From positions 12,251,568-12,315,567 of the forward strand of contig OZ005617.1 of NCBI GenBank assembly GCA_963930655.1: a stretch of 64,000 nt of DNA. Direction: 5' to 3'. The DNA is from Myrica gale (Eukaryota; Streptophyta; Magnoliopsida; Fagales; Myricaceae). Shown one piece after another: positions 35,267-45,900 of the stretch. Below the pieces are notes generated by a model. That model made no database searches and had not been told where the DNA came from. It saw only the letters and a program-made list of their open reading frames with translations. How positions within the stretch are numbered: position 1 is the stretch's first letter; every line of letters starts with the position of its first letter. Both the position numbers and the translations under genes were made by a program.

Positions 35267-36530
35267 CTATGAGGAAATGACCTTGGGACTTCTCTTAATT
35301 ATATTTTGATAAATTATGCACTTAGAATTTGCCTTTTCAGAAGCGATCAATAGCCACATAAGCACCAGATGAATCTTCAATTGAGGATGGTCTAGGGGAG
35401 GAACAATGTAGAGATATGGAACCTGATTAAGAAAAGAAAACGGAATGAGGGGTAAAAGTTGAGGTTCAGTGATAGGTGGGGTGTCAATAAGTAAAAGGGG
35501 CTCCAAAGCAGCATGATTCAAAGGGTAAGCTTGAAGGGGCAGCAATATATAAGAGTACAGTGGGCTTGAGGGATAGGGTGGGCTGAAGTGAGAGGGTGAA
35601 GTCAGATAAGTCCTGAATTTTGATGACAGAGGACAAATAAGCATCCGAAAGTGGAGATAATTGTATTAGTAGTATTGTCAATAAATGGGAAGTCGGCGGC
35701 ATCATGAAATGGATTTTCTTCAGGTTGAATTGGCAGAGTATCTATAAGATATGGATGACGTTGCACCTCCACATTGTGCCATCTCAAAGAGCAGCTTTGG
35801 TTTTCCCGAAGAAAAGGGGCAGAGTTTCGGAATAGTCTTCTTTCAGACAAGGAGAGTCACAGTGACATAATGGTAATTGGGCCTCTAGTAAATGTATGGA
35901 TGATGCAGCAGGAGGGTTGGGGTTCTGGTGAAAGCATAACTCCAAGATAATTTTTTGATTATTGTGTTTCAGGAGAGAAAAGATGGGGGAGAAAATCTTG
36001 GTTCTGGCGAGGGAGAAGAAATAACACGGGAGCTTTGGGAGATGGGATTGAGGCTGACCGAATTTAAAAAAATAGAGCCCATGCTAAGATCGTTCTTTGG
36101 GTAACAAAAGCTACGATGATCAAAGTTAGAACTAGTAAACATAGGAGACTTAAGAAAACTTCTTGCTCTGAGTTCAAAACCATAACTAAAATCCATCTTA
36201 GAATGTAGCAGATCATGAGAACTAATAGAACGCCCGAGTCTCCCTCAATGGTAGAAAAAATCGGAAAGCTTTTCATATCTAAAGGACATGGGTGGGAGGC
36301 TTTTGATCTCTAGGGAAGTAAAACCCAGCTTTGAGGGGACATTAACATCCAGTTCTACCCTGATTCTAACAAAGTTTTTGCAATCTAAACCAAAAGGCAA
36401 AGGTTCAATTTCAACTAAGGAGCCAACTGTTCTCCGATTAGTTTAATGTTTTTAGGGGAGGTTATAGAGAGAGGTAACCCATTCAATTGAATGCAATATT
36501 GAGCCTTAGACATCTAGCTCTTCGATACCT
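35267..36530 (-). pseudogene. LINE ORF1 fragment (DUF4283 / zf-CCHC_4 type)
   Basis: Across shifting minus-strand frames I read IQLNGLPLSITSPKNIKLIG, then FVRIRVELDVNVPSKLGF, RYEKLSDFFYH and GRLGRSISSHD (36,500 to about 36,210). This is the DUF4283-to-zinc-knuckle stretch of plant LINE ORF1 proteins (usual pattern W.Q.HGLP, then F.YEKLPDFC..CG..GH). The second knuckle cysteine and the histidine are not preserved. Leftward, 36,196-35,267 is open in pieces and rich in Pro, Ser and Leu, as the tails of such proteins are. There are several stops and frame changes. No endonuclease or RT is adjacent, so this is an isolated fragment. Confidence 0.65.
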
Positions 36531-36534
36531 ATAT

Positions 36535-36730
36535 GTCACGTCTCGTGCTTGTACTTAGCCCCTGGACTCGTATATGGTAATCGTATGCACACAAGCGGGG
36601 ATTACAATACTATAAAACCTCCTAAGTTTACTTAAATGCCCTAGAAGCTTGTGACGGCTTGCGTACTTACTTTTGTAAGGACAGAGTGGTTACGTAGGGA
36701 GAGAATATCATCGCATGAGACTTCTGTTTC
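36535..36730. other. Short unassigned insertion-like stretch
   Basis: The stretch starts TGTCACGTCTCGTGCTTG at 36,533, similar to the first bases of some LTRs, and separates the LINE ORF1 fragment from the copia LTR. I could not find a matching end. Confidence 0.25.
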
Positions 36731-36944
36731 ATATAGGACACGCAACTGCTTGGTTTTGTGTAGCCGGCCTATCTAGGGATCCCCCGCTTTTTTTGGTTCC
36801 TCGCCTCCCTGTCCCAGCCAACCCAATCTTTTGAGCGTTGTCCCCGCCAACCCAGTCTTTCACGTTGCTATGAAAAGTGTGTAAGATCGTAGTGTAATTG
36901 ATTGTCGAATCAAAGCAGCTCAAGCGTGCTACCTCCTTCAAATT

Positions 36945-38197
36945 TGTTAGTTCAAGGTTGGTCTTGAGCTATCTAACTCGATTCTGATGATAATAAATGA
37001 TAAAATATCTTTAGAAGTATTTTAGAGTATATGGTTGTCAATCCACTATTCAATCAAGAATACTCAGTTGTATACTCAATTTTAGAATATCTTTGGAAGT
37101 ATTTTAGACTACTCACTCTTTAATTTGTTATGCCCTATATTCGATTTAAACATCATGACTTACTTGCACCTAAACTATGATATTTTTCATTGTATGAGTA
37201 TTCTGTTAAAATGGAAAAAGATTAGACATCAAAAAACACAAAAAAACTCCTCCTACCAAGATGGCGTCGACACATGGCCGACATGGTGTCGCCACATAAC
37301 TTAAAAGTCAGATTGTCATTTCGATGGTGTCGACCCATGGGAAGTACAATGTCGACAAATGGTGAAGGAAGTGTCGACAGATGCCACAAGCACCTACGAG
37401 TCAGTTTCAGACTTGATAAAGGTGTCGACACATGTTGTGAGAACTTTGTTTTTAAACTACGTCTCAACTCGTGAATCAAAGTCGTTGTGGCACTTAGGGC
37501 ACCTCTCCAACATTCCAAAAGGGTCCTCTGGACCCCTTAAGACTGAAGACTTATAAAGAGAAGCTTATGGAGAGAGAAAAGAGATCTTTTGTACACCTTT
37601 TGCCTCTCTAGATTATCAATCTTAACCTAGTCTGCTTAAAGTGAGAGATAAATGCAAAAGACAAAGGTTGTACATTTTCCAAGAAATTCTTGTCTCCTAT
37701 TGCTGTCATCATCAACAAATCTTGTCTTGTAGTCATTTATTGAGCTTTGTATTGCTGATCTAGCTTTGAGAGCTATTGTTTATTCATTTCATTAAACTTT
37801 GAAAATCTGTGAGCGTAGGATACACTTGGGTCTACAGGTGAGGATAGAAGAAATCTCATAGGCATTAAGATTTGTGAAAAGTTGAAGAGTGAGCTAGGAA
37901 AAACTATTGTAACGGTTACTTAGCACCCGAAAGCTAAGTTGTGGACACTATTGAATTATAGTGGAGAAGCCCAAGGAAGACAATAGTCTTGGAGGTGGAC
38001 GTAGGGAAGTATTCTCTACTCTTTTACATTGTCACTATTATTCATTACTTATTTTTAGCTATAGATTTAAACATATTCAGATCTTCGTCTGTATTCATTA
38101 AAAATTAGTATTTTTCATATCTGAGTTTTTATCGAAAAAGGGCTAAATTTTTTATAAACCCAATTCACCCCCTCTTTGGTCGATATTTAGACTCACA
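36945..38197 (+). mobile_element. Solo LTR, family B, with target-site duplication
   Basis: The LTR runs from TGTTAGTTCAAGGTTGG (36,945) to ...ATTTAGACTCACA (38,197), 1,253 bp, flanked by AAATT on the left and AAATC on the right, a 5-bp duplication with one change. Within it, GTCGACA words cluster at 37,267-37,434, a CTTATAAAG box lies at 37,552, and CCCAATTCACCCCCTC is at 38,158. It sits inside a copia family A LTR. Other copies: 49,622-50,828, 59,844-61,754, and ends in 8,437-9,869. Confidence 0.85.
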
Positions 38198-38555
38198 AAA
38201 TCCACTCACACAGTTCTTGAGAGAGTTTTAGTGAGAGAAACTCACAACGTAAAATGACGTTCTCACTCTCAAATGAAATTTTGAGCTATTTATAATGGCT
38301 TGCCCAGAGCTTCAACTATGCTTATGCGTGAGATCTTTAGGGAGCTCAAAGCTCGGTCGTAGGATCATCACGAAAAACATTTCTTTATTAACTCTCTTAT
38401 ATTATGTATTCTGAATTTATGGACTTCAACAAGTTGTGATCATGTCCATTAACATATCACAATTGACCCCCGAGATAATGAGATTGTTTTTTTGTGAAAT
38501 CTCTTTCACTAACATTTATACGCTTATTTATCCTTCCACCAAATATCGACATGAG

Positions 38556-38847
38556 TTGTTGTTGTTTGTATTATGTTTCGATCCTTGTGATCGGTTTATG
38601 TATGTATTGTGTTTTGGCCCTTGTGGCCCATTTGTGGTTGTATTGTGTGTTGATCCCTGGGATCGCTTGGGGTTTGGCTTGTTTTCTCAGCCCTTGTGGC
38701 TGTTGGTGGTACCGGCTTCTGTGTCTGGTTATTGTAGGGCCTTTTGATCCGTTTAGGTGTTCCACTGGCCTTTCGGTTGGTTTTCTGCTGGGATTTGGCT
38801 GTATTCTTCCCGGTTTCTAATAAATTTTGTTTACCTAGAAAAAAAAA
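38556..38847 (+). mobile_element. LINE 3' tail inserted in the copia LTR
   Basis: About 290 bp without counterpart in the 10.5-kb LTR copy interrupt the LTR here. The segment is GT-rich, repeats a CCTTGTGGC / ATCCCTGGGATC style pattern, and ends TTCTAATAAATTTTGTTTAC followed by an A run, which is typical of a plant LINE 3' end. It is severely 5'-truncated, with no coding sense. No clear target-site duplication. Confidence 0.65.
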
Positions 38848-39299
38848 TCTCAGTTTATACCTAGTTGGACTCTCAAAAAATTTTAAAAATAATTTTCTTA
38901 AATAAATAAATAATATACATATATATATAATAGGGAAAATACAATTTGCACCCCTGAACTATGTGGTGTCTGACACTTTACACCTTCTTGTTTTGATTTC
39001 ATGACATTGATCACACAATCTTCTGATTTTCGTCGATAACTAACTAAAAGCAATGAAAATATTTTTCACAAAATCTAGTTGCACTAAGTTTTTACTTGAG
39101 TCTAACAATATACAAACATAATGAAAATACTGCCACAACAAGAGACTGATGGATTCTATATTGAGGAATTATATAAATTCACTTACTATGCACAAGGCCC
39201 AACATGATCTGAAATATTTGATATGCAAAGATCATCACCAAATGATGCAGTAAAAGTACAAGCACACAACAAGTAAATTTGCATAATTCTGTCAGGTCT

Positions 39300-40160
39300 A
39301 AGGACAAAATCATCCAAGACGTATCCGCCTCCCCTATCGGAGCGAATCATTTTAGTGGACTTTTTAATCTGTTTCTCAACCTTATTGTGGAATTCCTTGA
39401 ACTTTTCAAAAGATTCTGATTTATGCTTCATCAGACATAGATAACCATACCTGGAATAATCATCAATGAAAGTAATGAAATAAGAGAAACCTCCTCTTGC
39501 CATATGGTTGAAGGGACCACAAACATCAGTATGTATTAATACTAATACTTTTGTGACAAATATTCCTTTTCCTGTAAAAGGACTTTTGGTCATCTTTCCT
39601 TCTAAGCAGGGCTTACAGATTGGATAGGACTCAATTTTCAAAGCTTGCAATGGCCCATCCCTTACCAATCTATTGATCCTATCAATATTGGCATGATCAA
39701 GTCTTAGATGACACAAGTAGGTTGGATTAACATTCTTTTTCCTTTTAAGGGATAACACACTGGAATCATCATTCTCAACATTATTCAAAGAATTATCAAC
39801 ATTTAAAAGATAAAGACAATCATAAATAATTGCAGAAGTAACAAATTTATTTTGAAACTTTATAATAAGTTTTGAATTGAAAAGAAACGAATATCTAGAT
39901 AAAACAAGTTTCGAAACAGAAATCAAATTTCTACGAACTTCTAGAATATAAAGAAAGTCTTCTAGAATCAAAATTCTATTATTAGATAATTCTAAAATAA
40001 AAACTCCGATGGCAGTCGCTGCAACAGTTGCACCCGTCCCCATCTTAAGGATCAGCTCCCCTTCATGAAACTTTCTGGTCTCCTTGAATCCCTGTAACAT
40101 ATTGCATATGTGAGATGTAGAACCATAATCCACACACTATGAATTAAATGGATCATCCAT
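39300..40160 (-). mobile_element. Ty1/copia pol remnant: protease, GAG-pre-integrase, integrase start
   Basis: The minus strand reads the protease region (STSHICNMLQGFKETRKF), then NRILILEDFLYILEVRRNLI, the GAG-pre-integrase domain with a zinc-binding HLRLDHANIDRINRLV...ICKPCLEGKMTKSPF, and the integrase core with HTDVCGPF, FITFIDDYSRYGYL and MIRSDRGGGYV. Family A LTR sequence follows directly. Only these parts are present; reverse transcriptase and RNase H are missing. It is a broken fossil, though this stretch is unusually long for an open frame in the window (over 300 codons), so it is younger than the copia remnant at 31.8-34.2 kb. Confidence 0.9.
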
Positions 40161-41147
40161 TAAATTAACTTCAATTACAAGCATATTAGACACACCTTCA
40201 GAATTATCCAATAATAGAATTTTTATTCTAGAAGACTTAAAACTCCAATTACAAGCATATTAAAACTCCTATTTATTGATATTAGAGACCACATGAAAAA
40301 TTACTAAAATTAATCCTATTTAGCACCCAACTTTTTTTTTTTTAAATCCTAGTCAAACCGGGTTGCTCGACAGTCAACCGTTCAAACTTCTCTGACCTGT
40401 TGACCACAGTCCGTTCATGGGTCATGGTCCGGGTCATACCTAGACTTGGCCTGGGCTACGGGCCCGGGTCCAACCCGTGGCCCTTACCCCTCAGGGGCTG
40501 CCACAGGCTGGACTATTAAGGCGCAGCCCGTGAGGACAACATCCTCTCTTTTTTTTTATGACCTAGCCCAACGTTTGGACTGGGCTTCTGGCCCTTGGGC
40601 CGGGTATGGTATTTGTGCCCTACCCGTTTGGCCCAAGCAAGCGACCCGGGTACTCCAGCAAATAGTTCAAGACAGTTCACTGGACAATGAGAAGACACAG
40701 AGGCATGTAGCGGTTAAATCTCATGCAATTAAAAAACCTAAAGCAAATGAACTGATATGAAGATCCACATAGAAGACGCAGGTTCACTCTTCACAGGTCA
40801 AAAACAAGTTTCATGATTGGAAAACAACTCAAATCGACCATAAGATTGCGACAGGTTACTTCGTTCTTTCAGTTTGTCCTCAATCTTTAATATTTTCACG
40901 AGCAGATAAGAAAATGAACACCACCCTAAGGAGATTAAATGAACAAAAAGGCAAAGACCTACTCAAGAGTTCAAACTTCCCTCTTTCTTTCGTATAGAAT
41001 ACAATTACTTGGCAAAGCCAATGTATCTTTTCAGCATTTCTTCTATAAGAGTTCACCAGATTTAAATTCAAAACTTGGCTTTCTTCATTTTCTCAGAAAC
41101 CAAACGGGCTACAGAAACACAGCACGAAAATAGATCAAGAGAAATAC
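40161..41147. other. Copia leader-like tract, then unassigned sequence
   Basis: 40,345-40,640 has the GTCAAACCGGGTTG tract shared with 34.77 kb, followed by GC-rich words (GGGCCCGGGTCC). Open frames there have repetitive composition and look like chance. 40,700-41,147 is unassigned and may be intron sequence beside the ABCB exon fragment. Confidence 0.4.
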
Positions 41148-41340
41148 CTCCCTGAACTTCTCGAACTGCTCCTCGGGTTTACCAGGGCCGATCTTGAGAA
41201 CGTGGATGATCTTGGAGAAGTAGTGGAGGTAAACGACGAGGCCAGTGCTGTGAGCCGACTATCATGAGGGCCCAGTCGAGGCGGTCAGCGCAGGCGAAGA
41301 GGCGCGAGAAGGGGACCGCGGCGGGAGGCGGCTCCATCTC
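41148..41340 (-). pseudogene. ABCB20-like: Exon fragment of an ABCB6/ABCB20-type ABC transporter
   Basis: The minus strand reads EMEPPPAAVPFSRLFACADR, LDWALMIVGS, then after a short deletion TGLVVYLHYFSKIIHVLKIG, PGKPEEQFEKFRE. This is the N-terminal exon of plant ABCB6/ABCB20 proteins, plasma-membrane ABC transporters linked to auxin transport, just before and within the first membrane helix. The expected Ala-rich segment between IVGS and TGL (about LAAAAHG) is lost with a frame change. The exon has a CTTTCAG acceptor-like end upstream (41,341) and a GTATTT donor downstream (41,147). No other ABCB exon was found nearby. It is an isolated, non-functional exon, probably a captured or translocated fragment. 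Confidence 0.8.
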
Positions 41341-42189
41341 CTGAAAGGCGAAGAAGGCGAGGATGGAGAAGACAAAGAATTTCGCGTTTTAGGGCGCGCG
41401 GCGGGGAGGGGAATTTTCGTGGTTTAGGGCGCGCTGGAGAGTTTTTAAGAGAGGGGGAGGGGAAGGTGAGGTGGGCGAACGACATCGCTTCAATTTTTTT
41501 TTTGCCCCTTTTTCTTTTAATAATAATTTTATATTTTGTAATTATATATTTTTAATAAATTAAAAGTGGTAAATTATAATAGTATTTGAAAATATTTATA
41601 TTTAGTATTAGATACATAGCATATTATTTAATACATGATTTATAACTAGTGTAATAATTTTAATTAAAACAAGTTGATAGTAAAATTTTTCAAATATAAT
41701 TATTAATTATGATCAATAAAATATTTAATTACCATAACAACTATGACCAAAATATTAACTAAAATAGCTAAAACCATATTAATTACCATTTTAAACCACA
41801 AGCCGAGCTGAAATAGTTAAAGGAAAGAAAATCATAACTAAAAATAGGTTTTTGAGAGGGAAAACAGCGGATTTAGGGCTCGAAACGAGGTGTACAAAAG
41901 CCAATCTGGGTGCACAAGACGTGCGCGCCGAAAAGAGCTTTCCGAATTGGGGTCATGGGCGCGAATCGGGTACTCGTAGCCAAAGTTATGACCAAAAAAC
42001 CAACACGTGCGCGAAAATTTCTCCAATTAGGTTAGATTCCTATTTTCTTACCATCCTTGCACTGATGTATAATAAATAGTCAATAAAATAATTATTAACC
42101 TTAGGTAACACATAAAATTTTATTTTTCTATTTTTTTTCTATTTGTTTTTATTTTTTTCAATTATTAACATATAAATAATAATTTTTTT
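41341..42189. other. GC-rich flank then AT-rich sequence; no gene
   Basis: 41,341-41,490 is the GC-rich 5' side of the ABCB fragment (intron or leader). 41,490-41,830 is almost pure A/T. 41,860-42,030 has GTGCGCGCCG and CACGTGCGCG words and resembles an LTR scrap. No coding sense was supported. Confidence 0.4.
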
Positions 42190-42546
42190 ATTTTTTTTCG
42201 CATATACCTATAGCAGCGGTTCAGTCAAAACCGCTGCTATAGGTATATCTTTAGCAGCATTTTTTAAAAAAAACGCTGCTAAAGGTACAGCCTACAGCGG
42301 CGGTCATCATGACCGCGATGACCGCCGCTGTTGGCACCATATTTCTAGCGGCGGTCAAGTTGACCGCCGCGAGAGATAGGACCTATAGCGGCGGTCGGTG
42401 ACCGCCGCTATATAGACCGCCACTAAAAGAGACCCTATATAGACTGCTACAGGATATTTTTAGCCGCGTTTTCCGAAAAACGCGCCTAAAAAAACCTTGT
42501 AGCGGCGGTTTTAGCGACCGCCGCTGGAAGTCCTTTTTTAGTAGTG
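42190..42546. mobile_element. CACTA-type right end with GCGGCGGTC palindromes
   Basis: A series of perfect or near-perfect inverted pairs fills this stretch: TATACCTATAGCAGCGGTT / AACCGCTGCTATAGGTATA (a 19-bp hairpin at 42,203-42,246), TAGCAGC...GCTGCTA, and GCGGCGGTC / GACCGCCGC repeated about six times. It ends TCCTTTTTTAGTAGTG at 42,546, the reverse complement of CACTACTAAAAAAGGA. This is the design of a CACTA end with palindromic subterminal repeats, of a family different from the one at 12.7-29 kb. The left terminus was not found. Confidence 0.7.
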
Positions 42547-42940
42547 AAAATGGGTCATGGGCATTATCTTCATTTCTGTTTTTTTTAAGGAAAAGGGTCT
42601 TGAAGAATAAAGTGTACAATATTGATAGTTGGAGAGTGGAAAGTGTCAAAGTGAATAATTTAAGGTGCAATGTATCAAACCAAGTAAGGTATGAGTGAAA
42701 AGTGTATTTATAGAAAAAAGAGATTTATGAGTAATAACTTAACTTGTACTTGCTTTTAGTTTATGTTACAAAAAGCTAAACAAGTTCAGATTTTCAGAAA
42801 AGAAAACAAAATAGTTTTTGTTAGGTAAAACCTCCAATCTCCCTGTTTTTTCTCTTGACTTTTCTTACACAATTGCTTTTTTTTATAAACCAAACCCTCC
42901 CTGCCAAGTATATTCTTCGTTCTCAAATGTACTTGTCTTT
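42547..42940. other. No gene seen
   Basis: AT-rich sequence between the CACTA-like end and the gypsy LTR. A TGTCAAAGTG...TGCAATGTATC portion resembles, in inverse order, 38,950-38,990, so a small repeat may be shared. No coding sense. Confidence 0.35.
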
Positions 42941-45900
42941 TGTAATAGCCCGGACCGTGACGACCTCTAATATTTTTTTAGAGTAATGAATGTCACTATT
43001 AAACTAAAGTTACAGCCAGTGGGAGGATTGTTAAAGTAACAGGATTCTAAGAAATAAATATCATCAAGACCCTTTATTACAACCTTTGTATCACAAAAGA
43101 GTACCATTTCCACCTTCTATGTACGTCTACAAAATATGGCAGAATAACTACAACATAAGTACAATCCACAAAGATCTTTATCATATTCTCTTCTACTCTT
43201 CCTCTTCATCATCGCTAGAAAATATAATCAGAAGATCTTGAACCAATCCATCTTAGTATCAAGATCTTCAACGATAATGTATAGGTTCTCTTTATTCCAA
43301 ACCCAACTACCAGCTTAGTATCAAGACCACATGAGTCAAAGTCTAAGTAAATTCTCCCAGGTATATTCTGAACATCTGCTAAAAGAATTTAACAAACAAC
43401 GGTGAGTCCAAATGACTCAATAAAGCTAGTGGTTAGTAGGACATGAATAGTAGATACAAGAAAAAGAAATTGAAGATATTTTCCAGTTTCAATTCTTTTT
43501 AAAAAATGATATTTTCCATTTTTAACCACCACTCTTCAACATTTCTCCCGTATTGTGCGGCATTACTCCCAGAATAAAATACGGTCTCACTCCCAGAGTG
43601 AATCACTGGGCCAGAGTGATATATGTAACCTCTGTATTTTGCGATATTAGTCCCATAGTAGAATACGGTCTGTATTGCTCGACATTACTCCTAGAGTAGA
43701 ATACGGTATCCTTGTAAAGGATCTTTCCGCTTATGACGAAGCGGTCATGATGCCACAACATGTGGTACACATCCTTTTGTGCACAAAATTATCACATCTT
43801 CACAGTACACATTAAGTATGCATGTCTCATGTCAATGCCCATACATATTATACATGATATGCAACACCTTAACCTTTCTCTTGTAAATTATAGAAACATT
43901 ATCAAAACATTATTCAAAAGAAAGTGTTGTGAAGGAAAAACAACACCTTGATTTCTCGGTTAAAAACCGGCTTAACCACCACGTAGAAAAAAAACTGATT
44001 ATGTGACATAATCAAAGACAAAGAGTTTTGAAATCACGAAGAAGATTTTCAGACGAATATGCTCAAGCTTTGAAAAAAAGAATTTGGGAAATTTTTTGAA
44101 AAGAAACGGATCAAACTTTGGAAAACAACTTCAAAACGAATCGAACTTTAAAAATGAGATTATTTTGAAAAGACGAGCTTATTCTTGGTCAAGAATAGGA
44201 AGAACACGAAGAACAATAAGAATAGGAGAATGCAAACAACATCAATAGATGCTAGAATAGTTTTGAAAAACACAAGATATTCACACAAACCTCTTGAAAA
44301 TTTTTGAATTGAAATCAAAGATAACGAACTAAACTTTACCTCTTGATGGGAATGCAAAATGACATAATTTTTCTCCCTTAATGTGTAGTCTTTTATACTT
44401 ATTTGGTACCTAAATGTACTCATTATTCTTATGCTTTGATTTAGGATACAAATGGACGCATAAATTGCAAAACAAAGTCAATCGGGCGATTTTGAACAGT
44501 TTCGACATTCCTTCGTAATCTGAGCATAACGTCGTCATAAAATCTTTGATTGAGATGATTCAAGATGTTATGGAACGCCAAGAAAATTTCCTACAAGTTT
44601 CATGTTTTGCATTTTGAGCGATACTGGTTACATGAAGGACAAAACTGGGCTTGAAGTTGCGTCACCTGCACTGTTGACGTTCTGGAACATTCCATAGATT
44701 GCAATTCTGATATGCGGATCTGACCTATTAATTTTTGGAATTTTTCAGACCTAGTGCACGAAAATTCTAGAGGAGGACGTCAATTTTCTAGTTTTATTAG
44801 GTCTCTATTTTATTTTTAATATTTTCTTTAGATAGTCAGATTTGGATTGTTATAGTTTGAGAATATATTTTAGAGATTTGCTAGGGTTGAACGGGTAAGA
44901 GAAGTATTAGACTTCTGAAGCAGCCGCCTCTCTCTCCCCTCGCTTCTAACTTCTCCTTCGAGTTTTCATCATGGCTCTGCGTGGCTAAACTTTCATTCTC
45001 TCTCTCACTTTTTCACAACTACTAAAATTTTACCCCAAAATTTTACTTACACAAACACCATGTTATTTTCATTGTTCAATTAATGCTTTGAATATTGGAT
45101 GTTCTTTTGTGCCTTTTTTCATGATTGTCTCATTTAATAACTAGGAGGCCTACTAGTTCATTATTTGTTGGAATCTAACGCTAGGTTAGATATCAAATCC
45201 GTAATTGTTTGATCCCTCTAATTCGTGAAGCAACGAAGATTTAATGATTGGCTGTGTCAGAAATCATTAGATTTTAGGAAGAACGACCAACCGGATTAAA
45301 TGCAACTGCTTGTGCTTGTGTTGTTTAGCTTCATCGATCTCTCTAATTCTTAAGGCTACTACTCGATTAAAACTTTAGCGCTTGTCTTGGGTTGTTTAGT
45401 AGTTAGGGTTAATTTGATCACTTGTTTTCTAATTAACTGCGACTAAGGAAAGATAGGAAAATAGTTCCAGCGAAGAGTATTCAAAGTGTGAATTGACATA
45501 TGCTTGCATCGATGATCAGTTTTAAAATTCCGATGGTGGATGTTGACTTAGACCAAGGTTTGTCCTTTTGATTTATTTCGATACTTTGATTTGAATTGCT
45601 CCTTAGTTGTTTTTCTTAAAATTGTTTTGTTATACTCAAACCCCTTCCTTGTTCACATAACATAAAACTAGGCTAGATACTCTCTGCGGGAATGATCTTT
45701 ACTCACACTACTACATGTATTTTTATGAGTATAGGTTTTTTTAATTTGGTTGCTTGCGACAGCACACCACCTTTAGTGTAGCCAAACTCCTCCTATGATC
45801 TTCTAAGCTATGATTCTTCCCTCTCTACTCAAATTCACTCTTGCTTCTCCTAGTCTTTCCTCTTCTTCAGTACCCGACCCTTCTCTTCTCTATGAAAGCT

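Larger units (their letters stand above)
36731..39300 (-). mobile_element. Copia LTR family A, minus copy, carrying two nested insertions
   Basis: This is the inverted counterpart of the LTR at 10,495-11,786. 39,290 to about 38,850 and 38,555 to 38,198 match it, and the match resumes at 36,944 to about 36,800 (GAAGGAGGTAGCACGCTTGA here, GAAGGAGGCAGAACGCTTGG at 11,711). The 36,945-38,197 solo LTR and the 38,556-38,847 LINE tail are therefore insertions. It follows the minus-strand copia coding piece at 39,300-40,160, so it is that element's 3' LTR. It is a broken fossil; the left end is approximate. Confidence 0.75.

Noticed and set aside
38494-38820. Hydrophobic, cysteine-rich + strand open frame resembling a membrane protein
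   Set aside because: It spans the border of a copia LTR and a GT-rich LINE tail; the hydrophobicity comes from base composition.
40446-40760. Gly/Pro-rich + strand open frame
   Set aside because: It is a product of the GGGCCCGGG-type repeat tract of copia-associated DNA.
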